DNA of 39,244 bases from Pseudomonadota bacterium (GTDB lineage: Bacteria > Pseudomonadota > Alphaproteobacteria > Paracaedibacterales > CAITNM01). The notes below the pieces were generated by a model. That model worked only from the letters and a program-made list of their open reading frames with translations, was not told where the DNA came from and ran no database searches. Both the position numbers and the translations under genes were made by a program. Below are positions 16,229 to 25,507 of the stretch, piece after piece (position 1 is the stretch's first letter; each line of letters opens with the position of its first letter). The DNA is taken from assembly GCA_018062345.1 (NCBI GenBank), contig JAGOSL010000001.1:1-39244 (forward strand). The letters run 5' to 3'.

Positions 16229-16304
16229 GTCCCCATCGTCTAGAGGCCTAGGACATCGCCCTTTCAAGGCGGCAACACGGGTTCGAATCCCGTTGGGGAC
16301 GCCA
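16229..16304 (+). tRNA. tRNA-Glu (anticodon TTC)
   Basis: The cloverleaf is complete. The acceptor stem GTCCCCA (16229-16235) pairs with TGGGGAC (16294-16300). The D arm carries GAGGCCTAGGAC. The anticodon loop CTTTCAA holds TTC at 16263-16265 between TCGCC and GGCGG. The T arm is CACGGGTTCGAATCCCGT, and the discriminator G is followed by an encoded CCA (16302-16304). It has its own promoter. Confidence 0.98.
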
Positions 16305-16377
16305 TTTTTTTCTTCTGTCTTTATTGTCGTTTATATATTTGCTAGGTTTGCAATAGCTTTTTTAAAGGTTTAGCAAT

Positions 16378-18252
16378 ATGTGCGGCATCACAGGTTTTTG
16401 GGATCCTAAGAATAAATTCTCAAATCATGAAAAACTTGCTACTGAGATGCAAAAAAAAATTCAGCTGCGTGGTCCTGATTCTTATGGGATTTGGACTGAT
16501 CATGAACAGGGAGTTACGCTAGCGCATAGGCGTTTATCAATTGTTGATTTATCACCAGCAGGTCACCAACCAATGACATCACATTCTGGGCGTTATGTGA
16601 TGGTTTATAATGGAGAGGTTTTTAATGGTGCTGAACTTAAAGCGTCTTTTTCTGAAATTAATTTTAAGGGCCATAGTGATACAGAAATTATGTTGGCTGC
16701 TTTTGATGCTTGGGGCATTGAGGTGGCTGTTAAATTATTTATTGGGATGTTTGCCTTTGCGGTTTGGGATAAGCAAACAAGAACGCTTGCGTTAGTTCGA
16801 GATCGTGTTGGTATAAAGCCTTTGTATTTTGGGTTTATGAATGATGTTTGGTTATTTGGGTCACAACCTAAAAGCTTGATGCCTCACCCTGCGTGGAAAA
16901 CAGAATTAAATGTTGAAGCTGCTAAGGAATTTTTCTCTTTTGGGTATGTTCCTGAGACAACGTGCATATTTGAAAATTTACAAAAAGTAAAACCTGGAAC
17001 AGTTGTGCATTTGCATGCTGATGGATCTTATAAAACAACAGCATATTGGGATTTAAAAGAAGAAATTACTCAAGCTAAAAATTACCATGAACAGAAAACA
17101 GATAAAGAATGGGTTGATGCAACCCATGCGCTTTTGAAAGATGCTGTAAAAAGGCGCTGTCAGGCAGATGTGCCTTTGGGGGCGTTTCTTTCAGGAGGAA
17201 TTGATAGTTCACTTGTGGTGAGTTTAATGCAATCTCAATCTAGTGATCGCATTAAAACATTTTCTATTGGTTTTGATATTCCCAACTATAATGAGGCCCC
17301 TTATGCAAGAAAAGTTGCAGAGCACCTTAAAACTGATCATCACGAGTTCTATGTTTCAGCACAAGAAGCGCAAGAGGTTATTCCAAATTTAGCAGTAATG
17401 TATGATGAGCCATTTGCCGATGTTTCACAAATTCCAACGTATTTGGTTTCAAAATTAGCCAGAAATCATGTGACCGTGAGTCTTTCTGGTGATGGAGGTG
17501 ATGAGCTCTTTGCTGGGTATAATAGGTATACTTTGGGTAAAAAATTGTGGAACATTAGAAATTATACCCCTTGTTTCTTGAGAGGGTTGGTTCCGTATTT
17601 ACGATGCTTGCCTTTGTCATTGTGGAAAAATTTAGAAAAGCTACCAGGGTGTCCCCAACAACTTGTAGATAAAATTGAGCGAGGTATTGCTTTATTCCAG
17701 GCGAAAGATTTAGCAGATTGCTATAAAATGCTTGTGCGTCATTGGGAAACTGAAGTAGAAAATTCTTTTCCAGAGCATCATTTACTGAAGGATAGTATTG
17801 AAAATTTTCAATTTTGGGATACGTTGACCTATTTGCCAGGTGATATTTTAACAAAAGTTGACAGGGCAAGTATGGAGGTAAGCTTAGAGGCGCGCGTTCC
17901 TTTGCTTGATCATCGACTTATTGCGTTGGCATGGCAATTGCCAGAGCATTTGAAGTTACGTCATGGAAAAGGCAAATGGGTTTTGCGAGAAATTTTAAAA
18001 TCGTATGTGCCAGAAGAGCTATTTGATCGTCCTAAAATGGGATTTGGAGTGCCTATTGATACATGGCTTCGAGGTGATTTAAAAGATTGGGCGCAAGAGT
18101 TGTTATTTTCCTCTTCCTTAGAAGAATTTGGAATTGGCGCTGATGAGTTGCAGTTAACCTGGGAAAAGCACCAAAATGGATCTTATAATTATCAATACAA
18201 ATTGTGGCTAGTGTTGATGTTTCAGCAGTGGCGTAAAGAGTATGGGCTGTAG
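16378..18252 (+). CDS. asnB: Asparagine synthase (glutamine-hydrolysing)
   Basis: AsnB makes asparagine from aspartate with glutamine as nitrogen donor and ATP. The 624-residue protein starts MCGITGFWD, so Cys2 becomes the N-terminal nucleophile of a class II glutamine amidotransferase domain (1-190) with AHRRLSIVDLS, YNGEVFN and HSDTE. The synthetase domain (about 240-600) has the PP-loop SGGIDSSLV, LSGDGGDELFAGYNRY, and the late DRPKMGFGVPIDTWLR. The size and features match the AsnB/WbpS group, some members of which modify sugars in surface polysaccharides. No polysaccharide genes are next to it here, so plain asparagine synthesis is more likely. It lies 73 bp after tRNA-Glu, a possible read-through arrangement. 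Confidence 0.93.
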   Translation: MCGITGFWDPKNKFSNHEKLATEMQKKIQLRGPDSYGIWTDHEQGVTLAHRRLSIVDLSPAGHQPMTSHSGRYVMVYNGEVFNGAELKASFSEINFKGHSDTEIMLAAFDAWGIEVAVKLFIGMFAFAVWDKQTRTLALVRDRVGIKPLYFGFMNDVWLFGSQPKSLMPHPAWKTELNVEAAKEFFSFGYVPETTCIFENLQKVKPGTVVHLHADGSYKTTAYWDLKEEITQAKNYHEQKTDKEWVDATHALLKDAVKRRCQADVPLGAFLSGGIDSSLVVSLMQSQSSDRIKTFSIGFDIPNYNEAPYARKVAEHLKTDHHEFYVSAQEAQEVIPNLAVMYDEPFADVSQIPTYLVSKLARNHVTVSLSGDGGDELFAGYNRYTLGKKLWNIRNYTPCFLRGLVPYLRCLPLSLWKNLEKLPGCPQQLVDKIERGIALFQAKDLADCYKMLVRHWETEVENSFPEHHLLKDSIENFQFWDTLTYLPGDILTKVDRASMEVSLEARVPLLDHRLIALAWQLPEHLKLRHGKGKWVLREILKSYVPEELFDRPKMGFGVPIDTWLRGDLKDWAQELLFSSSLEEFGIGADELQLTWEKHQNGSYNYQYKLWLVLMFQQWRKEYGL

Positions 18253-18365
18253 TTATATCATTCACGGCTTATTCTATTTTATAAATTCATGATCATTTTG
18301 AGGTACCTAACACTTTTTTCTCTGGTTATACTTAAGGCAAAGCGCAATAAAATTCGGAAAACAAG

Positions 18366-19634
18366 ATGACGCGAAAAGCCACAATTACAATTGACGGAAA
18401 GACTATTGAATTACCCATTATTCAAGGAAGTTTTGGTCCTGATGCATTAGATATACGCAGTTTTTACCAAGAGACTGGGTTGTTTTGCTATGACCCAGGT
18501 TTTTTATCAACGGCAAGCTGCTCATCGGGAATTACGTATATAGATGGTGATAAGGGGATATTGCTTTATCGTGGTTATCCAATTGAAGATCTTGTTGAGA
18601 AATGTGATTTTTTAGATATTGCGTATTTATTATTTTATGGTGAATTACCTAGGGCAGAACAGAGAGAATCATTTGAGAGCTCAATAATGCATCATACAAT
18701 GGTGCATGAGCAGTTGCGTTCTTTTTTTCAAGGGTTTCGTCGTGATGCGCACCCCATGGCGATTATGGTTGGGGTTGTAGGAGCGCTTTCTGCTTTTTAT
18801 CACGATAATCTTGATATTTATGATGCTAAGCAAAGAGAAATGGCGTCACATCGTTTGATTGCAAAAATGCCGACGATTGCGGCGATGGCCTACAATTATT
18901 CGCGGGGATGTCCGCTTCCTTATCCACAGAATAATCTAACGTATGCGCAAAATTTTTTGAAAATGATGTTTGCTGTGCCTTCTGAAACTTATCAGATTAA
19001 TCCTGTTGTGGCGCGAGCTATTGATATTATATTTATTTTGCATGCGGATCATGAGCAAAATGCTTCGACATCAACTGTAAGGCTTGCGGGATCGAGTAAA
19101 GCGAATCCTTTTGCGTGCATAGCATCTGGAATAGCTGCTTTGTGGGGGCCTGCCCATGGAGGAGCAAATGAGGCTGTGCTTACCATGCTGCAGCAAATAG
19201 GGACAAAAGAAAATATTGCAAAATTTATTGAGCGAGCAAAAGATAAAAATGATTCTTTCAGGCTAATGGGGTTCGGTCATAGGGTTTATAAAAATCATGA
19301 TCCAAGAGCGCGAATTATGCGTAAAGCATGCCATGATGTTTTAGACCAACTTAAGCTTGATGATCCGTTATTGGAGATTGCGCTTGAGTTAGAAAATATT
19401 GCGTTGAAAGATCCTTATTTTATTGAAAATAAGCTTTATCCTAATGTTGATTTTTATTCAGGTATTGTGCTTAAGGCCTTAAAAATTCCTTCATCAATGT
19501 TTACAGTTATTTTTTCTGTAGCGCGTAGTATTGGGTGGGTTTCTCAATGGAATGAAATGATGACAGATAAAGCACAAAAAATTGGACGACCAAGGCAGCT
19601 ATATACCGGGCAAAAAATGCGCCATTTAAAGTAA
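18366..19634 (+). CDS. gltA: Citrate synthase (type II)
   Basis: GltA condenses oxaloacetate and acetyl-CoA to citrate, the entry step of the TCA cycle. The 422-residue length is that of the hexameric bacterial type II enzyme. Catalytic regions are visible: [24 protein letters not shown] and PNVDFYSG, which carry the two histidines and the aspartate. The N-terminal [17 protein letters not shown] is also typical. ATG 18366 is preceded by a purine-rich CGGAAAACAAG. A 113-bp gap separates it from asnB. The convergent MFS gene ends 13 bases after its stop codon. It implies an active TCA cycle. Confidence 0.97.
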   Translation: MTRKATITIDGKTIELPIIQGSFGPDALDIRSFYQETGLFCYDPGFLSTASCSSGITYIDGDKGILLYRGYPIEDLVEKCDFLDIAYLLFYGELPRAEQRESFESSIMHHTMVHEQLRSFFQGFRRDAHPMAIMVGVVGALSAFYHDNLDIYDAKQREMASHRLIAKMPTIAAMAYNYSRGCPLPYPQNNLTYAQNFLKMMFAVPSETYQINPVVARAIDIIFILHADHEQNASTSTVRLAGSSKANPFACIASGIAALWGPAHGGANEAVLTMLQQIGTKENIAKFIERAKDKNDSFRLMGFGHRVYKNHDPRARIMRKACHDVLDQLKLDDPLLEIALELENIALKDPYFIENKLYPNVDFYSGIVLKALKIPSSMFTVIFSVARSIGWVSQWNEMMTDKAQKIGRPRQLYTGQKMRHLK

Positions 19635-19647
19635 TAAAACTGGGCTA

Positions 19648-20937
19648 TTAAGCTGCAGTCGCCATAACTGGTTCTGTCACGTCATCTTTGTTTTGTATTC
19701 CTTCAAGCTTAGAAAAGTGCTCAACGCCCCATAAAAATCCAATACTAACTGGAAGAGCAATTAACCAAATTCCGTAAGGTCCGAGCATATTTGTGAGATA
19801 GACTAGTCCAAGCGATGTTACTAAGTACATAAATGCACGAGACGTGGCGTAGAGCATGCTGCTGTATGTAAAGCGGCGTTGTATGGGGAAATATTTAAAA
19901 AAGATAGGAATTGCAGGAAGAGTCCCTAGGGAAAAAATTGTTAAAAGCATTTGCACTGTTGTTAATGTGTAAATATTTGTTAGAGGTACTAACGGCATTG
20001 CGAATAAGACTACTGAAGAGGCAATGGCCCTTACTTTTAAGATTTTTAAGGGGTGGAACTTTTTTACCATTAAAATAATAGACACTCCAACAATTGTGCT
20101 GCACAAGGTTAAGAACAGATTATGGTCAATGATTTGTTCTGCTGTGTAGTGCATAGAATATTTTAGGAAATCTGAGCAATGTATAAATATGATATAAAAG
20201 CACAGAGGGAAACCTGAATAGATGAAAAAATAGGCAAGAGAAGTTTGTTTTGATGTTTTTGCTTTTGCAAGGGATTTGTTCTTGCAAGCTTGTGCTTTTA
20301 AAAAGTCGGATGTTTCTCTAAGTCTTCTTCTGGCTACCGCACCAGAAAGGGCAATCATTCCTCCTAAAATAAAAACGGCTCTCCAATTGGCGCCACACTT
20401 AAAAACAAGGCTTGCGGCAATTAAAGCTGCTAAACTTCCTAGGGTGCAGAGCTCAGATACCCAAGAGACTAATTGATATGATGCAGGAGGTGGTAAAATT
20501 TCTGATAGGTAAATTTCAGCGCCAATGACTTCTCCGGTAGCGGAAAAACTTTGCGAAATTCTACAAGCAATCATAGCAATACTTGCAAAGATACCGATTT
20601 CTTCATAGGTGGGAAGAATGCTCATAAAGAAACAACTAACGGCCATCATGGTTGTTGAAATAATAATGGCTGATTTACGACCGATATGATCACCAATATA
20701 ACCAAAAAGCATGGCTCCTATTGGTCTGAAAACGTATGTAGAGCAAAAAGTGAAGGCGGCTATTAGGGCTGCGGTGCGTTGATCTGTTTTTGGGAAAAAT
20801 AGCTCATTTAACAACACCGACAGGTGCACATAGAGCATTAAATCAAAATATTCTAAGAAGGTGCCAATTTGTAAAAGGCCAACAGCCTCTTTTTGGTCGC
20901 GTTTGAGTGTTCTTAAAAAGCCCAATTTATTTCTCAC
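19648..20937 (-). CDS. MFS transporter, metabolite:H+ symporter (ProP/KgtP-like)
   Basis: This is a 429-residue secondary carrier with about 12 membrane helices. The N-terminal IGTFLEYFDLMLYVHLSVLL and the loop MLFGYIGDHIGRKSAIIIST place it in the MHS group, which includes ProP (proline/betaine) and KgtP (2-oxoglutarate). The second helix area TYVFRPIGAMLFG agrees. The substrate cannot be told from sequence; dicarboxylates or osmolytes are typical of the group. The best start is GTG 20937, since no ATG lies near the family start; the Shine-Dalgarno is weak. Multiple ProP-like carriers are common in intracellular Alphaproteobacteria. Confidence 0.88.
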   Translation of the reverse strand: MRNKLGFLRTLKRDQKEAVGLLQIGTFLEYFDLMLYVHLSVLLNELFFPKTDQRTAALIAAFTFCSTYVFRPIGAMLFGYIGDHIGRKSAIIISTTMMAVSCFFMSILPTYEEIGIFASIAMIACRISQSFSATGEVIGAEIYLSEILPPPASYQLVSWVSELCTLGSLAALIAASLVFKCGANWRAVFILGGMIALSGAVARRRLRETSDFLKAQACKNKSLAKAKTSKQTSLAYFFIYSGFPLCFYIIFIHCSDFLKYSMHYTAEQIIDHNLFLTLCSTIVGVSIILMVKKFHPLKILKVRAIASSVVLFAMPLVPLTNIYTLTTVQMLLTIFSLGTLPAIPIFFKYFPIQRRFTYSSMLYATSRAFMYLVTSLGLVYLTNMLGPYGIWLIALPVSIGFLWGVEHFSKLEGIQNKDDVTEPVMATAA

Positions 20938-21044
20938 TTGGTATTAAAGACTCAAGATAGGAATACTCTTATAAACCAGGTTTGTCTAGGAGTTAAAAAA
21001 TATAAAATTATATAGTTGACTGTGTAATTTTACATAAAAAATCG

Positions 21045-21069
21045 GCGTAAAAAGTAATTGTTTTTATGC
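21045..21069 (-). terminator. Probable terminator of the exported kinase-like gene
   Basis: A nine-pair stem (GCATAAAAA / TTTTTACGC on the minus strand, one G-T pair) with a seven-base loop is followed by CGATTTTTT. It lies about 25 bases beyond the stop codon of the 21095-22786 gene. The stem is AT-rich, so strength is uncertain. Confidence 0.5.
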
Positions 21070-21094
21070 GGTATTTGTATGCTTAATTGCAGTG

Positions 21095-22786
21095 CTAATA
21101 GGGGGTTGAATGGGATCTCTTTAGTGTTGTAGATGGGGGAGTGCAGGTGTGTAGAGACATGATGCATTTTAGTTTAGGTTGTAGATAACTTTCGATCGGA
21201 ATATAGGAGCTGGGTGGTGTTATTAAACCGGCGCGTCCCCCATCTATTGAATGGATACGGATAAGGGCAAGTTGTAAAATATTTTTTTTAGTTGGAGTAT
21301 TCATGGCTGGGTTATTTGCTGAGATTTTGTAAATAGTGGAAAGTTCTGGGTTAGCACTACAAAAAACTTTCATAAAGCTTTCTTCTGCATTGATACAAGC
21401 TTTTCTAATTTTTTTTAATTTGAAAAATATGCTAGATATGAGTTCTTCATTGTAAACAGTGCCAAGTATACTTTTTAGATTATGGTTTGGAATTAATTTT
21501 TTCAGTTCTCTCTGGTACAAGCTTTCTTCGTGGCATTCAGCGGCCCAACTGCCAATGCCTGCACTAAAATTTTCTGATATTCGAGAAATAATTTCTTGGC
21601 TAATAGTTCCTTGTAGTAGTTCATGAAAGCATAAAAGAGCACAATGAACGCGTGTTTTAAGTTTTCCCATTTCTGGGTGATTATATTCTGCGTCTGCGCT
21701 GCCTAGGCTTCGATCATGATCGAGAAGGTAGATTCGTATTTTTGTGCTGCCAGGAACTGGGGAGAAAAGGTAATTTTGAGTGCGGCCGTCTTCTGGATTA
21801 ATAAAAGAGGAGAAAAGTACTGACTTTTGAATTTGGCTGTGATCAAAAATCCAATCACTTCCATAAGATGGGTCGGTTTCAACTTTTTTGAGAACTTGAT
21901 CGAGTGTTTCTCCTTCTATAAATTCAGACACTAAAAAAACTTGATCATTTATTAATATTGTTTCTGCTATGGGTATGGGGCATTCTTCTGTTTCTTCTGG
22001 AAAAATCATATTGTAGAGTTTGTAGGTTGCAATATCATTTGCTGGTGCCTCTGGGTGTTGCTTAAAACATAAACGTCTCCGTCCATCTATTGAATAAAAG
22101 CCTACAATTCTTGTGCCACCTGATGCTCTGTCACTGGGAACAAAATCTTGACCGTTCATTAGCATATGGCTTGGATCATACACTCGGTAATGATCAATTC
22201 CTCCGTATATACTTTTTAATCGCACAGATATGAGCTTAGATTTATCAGCATTATGGGGGAGGAAAAAGAAAGGTTCAGGAAGTAGATTTTCATAAATACC
22301 TAGTCGTTGGGCACATCTTCTTAAGAACATATCGACACTAAGTACAGGGCTTTCATGTGGGTAAGCATTGAAATGAAAGGTGCTGAGAGTGGTTTCTTGA
22401 GATTCGTAGGGGATTTTTTTCTCGAAAGGGCTTCCGTCAGAAGTGCCACGAATAGCTTTGGGGAGGCGAAATGACCCCCAAGAATCTGGGCGTTTTAGCT
22501 TTTTTCCTTGATTAATTGAGGGCTCATCATCCAGTTCAGATAGTTCGCTGTTTATTGCATCATATTTAATTTCTTCATCATCACATTCACTGGTGGTTAT
22601 TCCGCTTGAAATGCTTTCGCTGCAGCTATCTTCATAATTAATCTCTTCACATGTGTGCGCTTTCATGGAAAAAAGTAACGTTACAAAAAGAACTGCAAAA
22701 AGACGATTCGAGCAATGTCGATGTTGGGTGTGTTTAATAAAAAATAATACAGTGGAATTTTTTTTATTAAAATTTCTTTTATTCAT
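21095..22786 (-). CDS. Exported protein with kinase-like (PI3/4K-type) motifs, candidate effector
   Basis: I know no named family for this 563-residue protein. The N-terminus has a basic region and then a hydrophobic core (RLFAVLFVTLLFSMKAHTC), probably a signal peptide with an unusually long n-region. Residues 45-130 are acidic and low-complexity. Residues 219-360 read like a kinase fold: a glycine-containing loop DRASGGTRIVGFYS, a lysine strand RLCFKQHPE (K242), a helix DIATYKLYNMIF, a hinge VFLVSEFIEGETLDQVL, a catalytic-loop-like DGRTQNYLF (D333, N338), and YLLDHDRSLG (D356, D358) in the place of the metal-binding DFG/DHD. That order is seen in PI3/4-kinase-like and related atypical kinases. 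The C-terminal 200 residues are helical. The kinase assignment is inference. It stands alone with its own probable terminator. Confidence 0.6.
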   Translation of the reverse strand: MNKRNFNKKNSTVLFFIKHTQHRHCSNRLFAVLFVTLLFSMKAHTCEEINYEDSCSESISSGITTSECDDEEIKYDAINSELSELDDEPSINQGKKLKRPDSWGSFRLPKAIRGTSDGSPFEKKIPYESQETTLSTFHFNAYPHESPVLSVDMFLRRCAQRLGIYENLLPEPFFFLPHNADKSKLISVRLKSIYGGIDHYRVYDPSHMLMNGQDFVPSDRASGGTRIVGFYSIDGRRRLCFKQHPEAPANDIATYKLYNMIFPEETEECPIPIAETILINDQVFLVSEFIEGETLDQVLKKVETDPSYGSDWIFDHSQIQKSVLFSSFINPEDGRTQNYLFSPVPGSTKIRIYLLDHDRSLGSADAEYNHPEMGKLKTRVHCALLCFHELLQGTISQEIISRISENFSAGIGSWAAECHEESLYQRELKKLIPNHNLKSILGTVYNEELISSIFFKLKKIRKACINAEESFMKVFCSANPELSTIYKISANNPAMNTPTKKNILQLALIRIHSIDGGRAGLITPPSSYIPIESYLQPKLKCIMSLHTCTPPSTTLKRSHSTPY

Positions 22787-23104
22787 GAAAACACGTGAAA
22801 CACTTAATTGCTAAAGCATGGCACTGCTGGAAGCGTTTGTCAGAGGTGAATTTTTCACTAAATTTGCCGCTTACTAAAGTAGCTGAAGCGAGTGGTTTGG
22901 AAATGGTTTTGGGGTTTTTATTTGCTGGGTGTTGATTTTTTTATATTTGCAAGGAGCGTAATGCGTGCCTATTGCAGTAAATTAAAGATACTGTACCTTC
23001 AGCATAAGAGATTTTCCAGTTTTAGTTTGGGTATTTTTTTATAGAATACTTTATCTAGGAAACATATTTTCCTTATGCTATCTTGAGCGAAAATAGGAAC
23101 TATA
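22787..23104. other. Intergenic region with a possible 27-codon ORF
   Basis: This is the divergent gap between the kinase-like gene and bamD. It should hold both promoters, but no clean hexamer pair was found. It contains a 27-codon reading frame (22961-23044). A short inverted repeat AGGAAA-CATAT-TTTCCT lies just before bamD (about 23057-23073). No RNA gene was recognised. Confidence 0.5.
22961..23044 (+). CDS. Possible small protein (27 residues)
   Basis: The frame starts at ATG 22961 and ends at TAG 23042-23044. Its best support is a perfect AAGGAG at 22951-22956, four bases before the ATG. The product is short, basic and ends in a hydrophobic patch (FSSFSLGIFL), and no family is recognised. 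The spacing is slightly short and the region is otherwise non-coding, so this could be chance or a leader peptide for bamD. Confidence 0.25.
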   Translation: MRAYCSKLKILYLQHKRFSSFSLGIFL

Positions 23105-23854
23105 TTGACGTTTGTGAAACGATTTCTCTCTGGCTTACTTGTTCTTCTTCTTGCTTCTTGTGCGGATGATAGTGAAAAATTTGATGAAATGTCAGTCGAG
23201 CAGCTGTATTTAATGGCTGTTGATCGCATAGAGGCAAAAAAATATAAGGAAGCAGGGGCAGCGTACGCTGAGGTTGAGCGTCAGCATCCCTATTCTGACT
23301 GGTCGCTTAATGCGCAAATTATGTCTGGATATTCGTATTATTTAGCTAAGAAATATGAAGACGCTGAAGAGGCCTTTGAAATGTTTATTCAGCTGCATCC
23401 AGGCCATGAGTATGTGCCATATGCTATGTATATGTTGGGCTTAATTGCTTACGAGCAAATTCCAATTATCGAACGTGATCAAAGCCCAGCAAAAGAAAGT
23501 GCTGATGCTTTCCAAAAATTGATTAACCGTTTTCCTGACACAAAATATGCCAAGGACGGCAGATTGAAGATTGATTTGATTCGTGATCATTTGGCAGCGA
23601 AAGAAGTTGAAGTGGCTAGGTATTATCAACAAAAAGAATCACACTTAGCAGCAATTAATCGTTTGGTGACTGTTGTAAAAGAATATGAGCACTCTGCACA
23701 TGTGCCAGAGGCGCTCTATCGCCTGGTTGCTTCTTACCTGGCGCTTGGCCTGTATGATGAAGCGCAAGCATCGGCTGCAGTATTGGGGCACAATTATAGT
23801 GACTCTGAGTGGTATGAGCGTGCTTACGAGATCATGCAAGGGGTTAAACACTAA
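23105..23854 (+). CDS. bamD: Outer membrane protein assembly factor BamD
   Basis: BamD is the essential lipoprotein of the BAM complex that inserts beta-barrel proteins into the outer membrane. The lipoprotein signal is clear: a basic start, LLVLLLAS, then Cys19 in a lipobox. TPR-like repeats follow, including YKEAGAAYAEVERQHPYSDW, YEDAEEAFEMFIQLHPGHEYVPYAMYMLGL, the BamD-typical ERDQSPAKESADAFQKLINRFPDTKYA, and a last unit around LGLYDEAQASAAVLGHNY. The length of 249 residues is normal. The start appears to be TTG 23105, because AGGAA lies seven bases upstream; GTG 23114 is an alternative. recN begins three bases after the stop codon, an order shared by many Alphaproteobacteria. Confidence 0.95.
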   Translation: MTFVKRFLSGLLVLLLASCADDSEKFDEMSVEQLYLMAVDRIEAKKYKEAGAAYAEVERQHPYSDWSLNAQIMSGYSYYLAKKYEDAEEAFEMFIQLHPGHEYVPYAMYMLGLIAYEQIPIIERDQSPAKESADAFQKLINRFPDTKYAKDGRLKIDLIRDHLAAKEVEVARYYQQKESHLAAINRLVTVVKEYEHSAHVPEALYRLVASYLALGLYDEAQASAAVLGHNYSDSEWYERAYEIMQGVKH

Positions 23855-23857
23855 TAC

Positions 23858-25507
23858 ATGCTACGCGCGCTCAGTATACGCAATATTGTGCTGATTGAGA
23901 GCCTTGATTTATCTTTTGATCCTGGATTTTGTGTGCTAACCGGTGAGACAGGTGCGGGAAAATCTATTCTTTTAGATGCTTTATGTTTGGTTTTAGGTCA
24001 ACGTGGTGAGCAAAATTTAATTCGTAAAAATGCTGAACAAGCATCTGTATTTGCTGAATTTGAGTATGATGCTTCGCTTGATGAGCTTTTTGAAGAGCAA
24101 GGATTGCCTAAAGGAGAGATGATTGCTCTGCGGCGTGTTTTGCAAATAAATGGCAGGTCTAAAGCGCTTATTAATGATGAGCCAGTTACGGTGCAAACTT
24201 TAAAAATTTTGGGAGATCAGTTGCTCAATATTCATGGGCAACAAGACCATTTATTTGAATTAAGCCGGCAGCGTGCTTTATTAGACCAATCAATTGATGG
24301 GCAAATTAAAAATACAGTTGAGAGTGTTTGGGCAAATTTTCAAAAGGCACAGCTTGATCTTGAGGCATTTGAAAAGGCCTTGTTGACAGGGCAAAGTCAG
24401 CGAGCATTTATGAAGATGCAGCTGGAAGATTTGAAAAAATTGAATCCTCTTGAAGGGGAGGAAACTCAGCTTTTGCAAAAACGTGAGGAGATTGTTGGAT
24501 TTGCAAAAATTGCAGATACGGTTGCTGCCTGTTTGAAAGGGTTGACGTACCCCAAAGATTTAGCAAGTGAAATTGCTCAACATCAGCAGATGTTGGAAAA
24601 GTCTAACGTGGGACTAGAAACTTTAGATGAAGCACGGAAAAGTCTTGATCGTGCTTATGTTGAAGTTAAAGAAACGCAGCTTTTGTTGAAAGACTTGCTT
24701 GAGCAGCACCGGGGACATGCAGAAGAGCTGCAAGGTTATGATCAGCGTTATAGCGAGATACACGCGATTTCAAAAAAATATAATCTGGCAGGAGATGACC
24801 TTTATAAAGTTTTACAAGAGTTGCAAAGCCAGCAACAAGGTTTTGACGACCCTGAATATGAACGAGATCAATTGCAAAAACAATTAATAAAAGCAAAGCA
24901 AGAGTATATTAGTGCGGCTCAAGTTTTATCAGAGCATCGGAAAAAAGTAGCAAAAGAATTAGAAAATAATGTACACAAAGAGCTGCCGGATTTGTTTTTG
25001 CCTCATGCGCGCTTTCAAATAAATTTAAATCCCCTAGCAGAAGCGCAGTGGGGGGTGCATGGCGTAGAACAGGTGATTTTTGAAGTGTGCATGAACCCTG
25101 GGCAAAGTTTTACACCACTACATAAAACAGCGTCTGGTGGAGAGATGGCGCGTTTGATGCTGGCGTTGAAGGTTGTGACGGCAAAGCAGCAGAATTTATT
25201 GACGCTGATTTTTGACGAAATTGACCATGGAGTGAGTGGTCAGGTGGCTTTGGCAATTGGTAAGCGTTTGAGACGTTTGGGCAAATGTGGTCAAGTTATG
25301 GCAATTACGCATTCTGCTCAGGTGGCATCGCAAGCGCAACATCACTTAGTGGTGGCCAAAAGGCAGGAGCAATTGTCAACGGTTACCACTGTGCAAGCTT
25401 TGTCCGAAGGTGAGCAAGTGAATGAAATTGCACGTATGCTCTCAGGTCAGGGAATAAATGAGGCAGCGCGTATGGCAGCAATAGAATTAGTGAAGGAGTC
25501 CATATGA
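23858..25507 (+). CDS. recN: DNA repair protein RecN
   Basis: RecN is an SMC-like ATPase acting in recombinational repair of double-strand breaks. The 549-residue sequence starts LRALSIRNIVLIESLDLSF and has Walker A GETGAGKSILL. The N-terminal ATPase half continues with LLNIHGQQDH. A long coiled-coil region occupies about 160-350, and the C-terminal ATPase part has ASGGEMARLMLALK (signature) and LIFDEIDHGVSG (Walker B), then MAITHSAQVASQA. The length is normal. It follows bamD by three bases and overlaps murG by four bases (ATGA), so it sits inside an operon with envelope genes. Confidence 0.97.
   Translation: MLRALSIRNIVLIESLDLSFDPGFCVLTGETGAGKSILLDALCLVLGQRGEQNLIRKNAEQASVFAEFEYDASLDELFEEQGLPKGEMIALRRVLQINGRSKALINDEPVTVQTLKILGDQLLNIHGQQDHLFELSRQRALLDQSIDGQIKNTVESVWANFQKAQLDLEAFEKALLTGQSQRAFMKMQLEDLKKLNPLEGEETQLLQKREEIVGFAKIADTVAACLKGLTYPKDLASEIAQHQQMLEKSNVGLETLDEARKSLDRAYVEVKETQLLLKDLLEQHRGHAEELQGYDQRYSEIHAISKKYNLAGDDLYKVLQELQSQQQGFDDPEYERDQLQKQLIKAKQEYISAAQVLSEHRKKVAKELENNVHKELPDLFLPHARFQINLNPLAEAQWGVHGVEQVIFEVCMNPGQSFTPLHKTASGGEMARLMLALKVVTAKQQNLLTLIFDEIDHGVSGQVALAIGKRLRRLGKCGQVMAITHSAQVASQAQHHLVVAKRQEQLSTVTTVQALSEGEQVNEIARMLSGQGINEAARMAAIELVKESI

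Noticed and set aside
17555-17869. Antisense open frame inside asnB (and many similar ones in other genes)
   Set aside because: These lie fully within well-recognised genes, lack family motifs and Shine-Dalgarno sites, and follow from the codon structure of the real gene.
18298-18332. TTGAGG ... TATACT as the gltA promoter
   Set aside because: The spacer is 23 bases, too long for a sigma-70 promoter.
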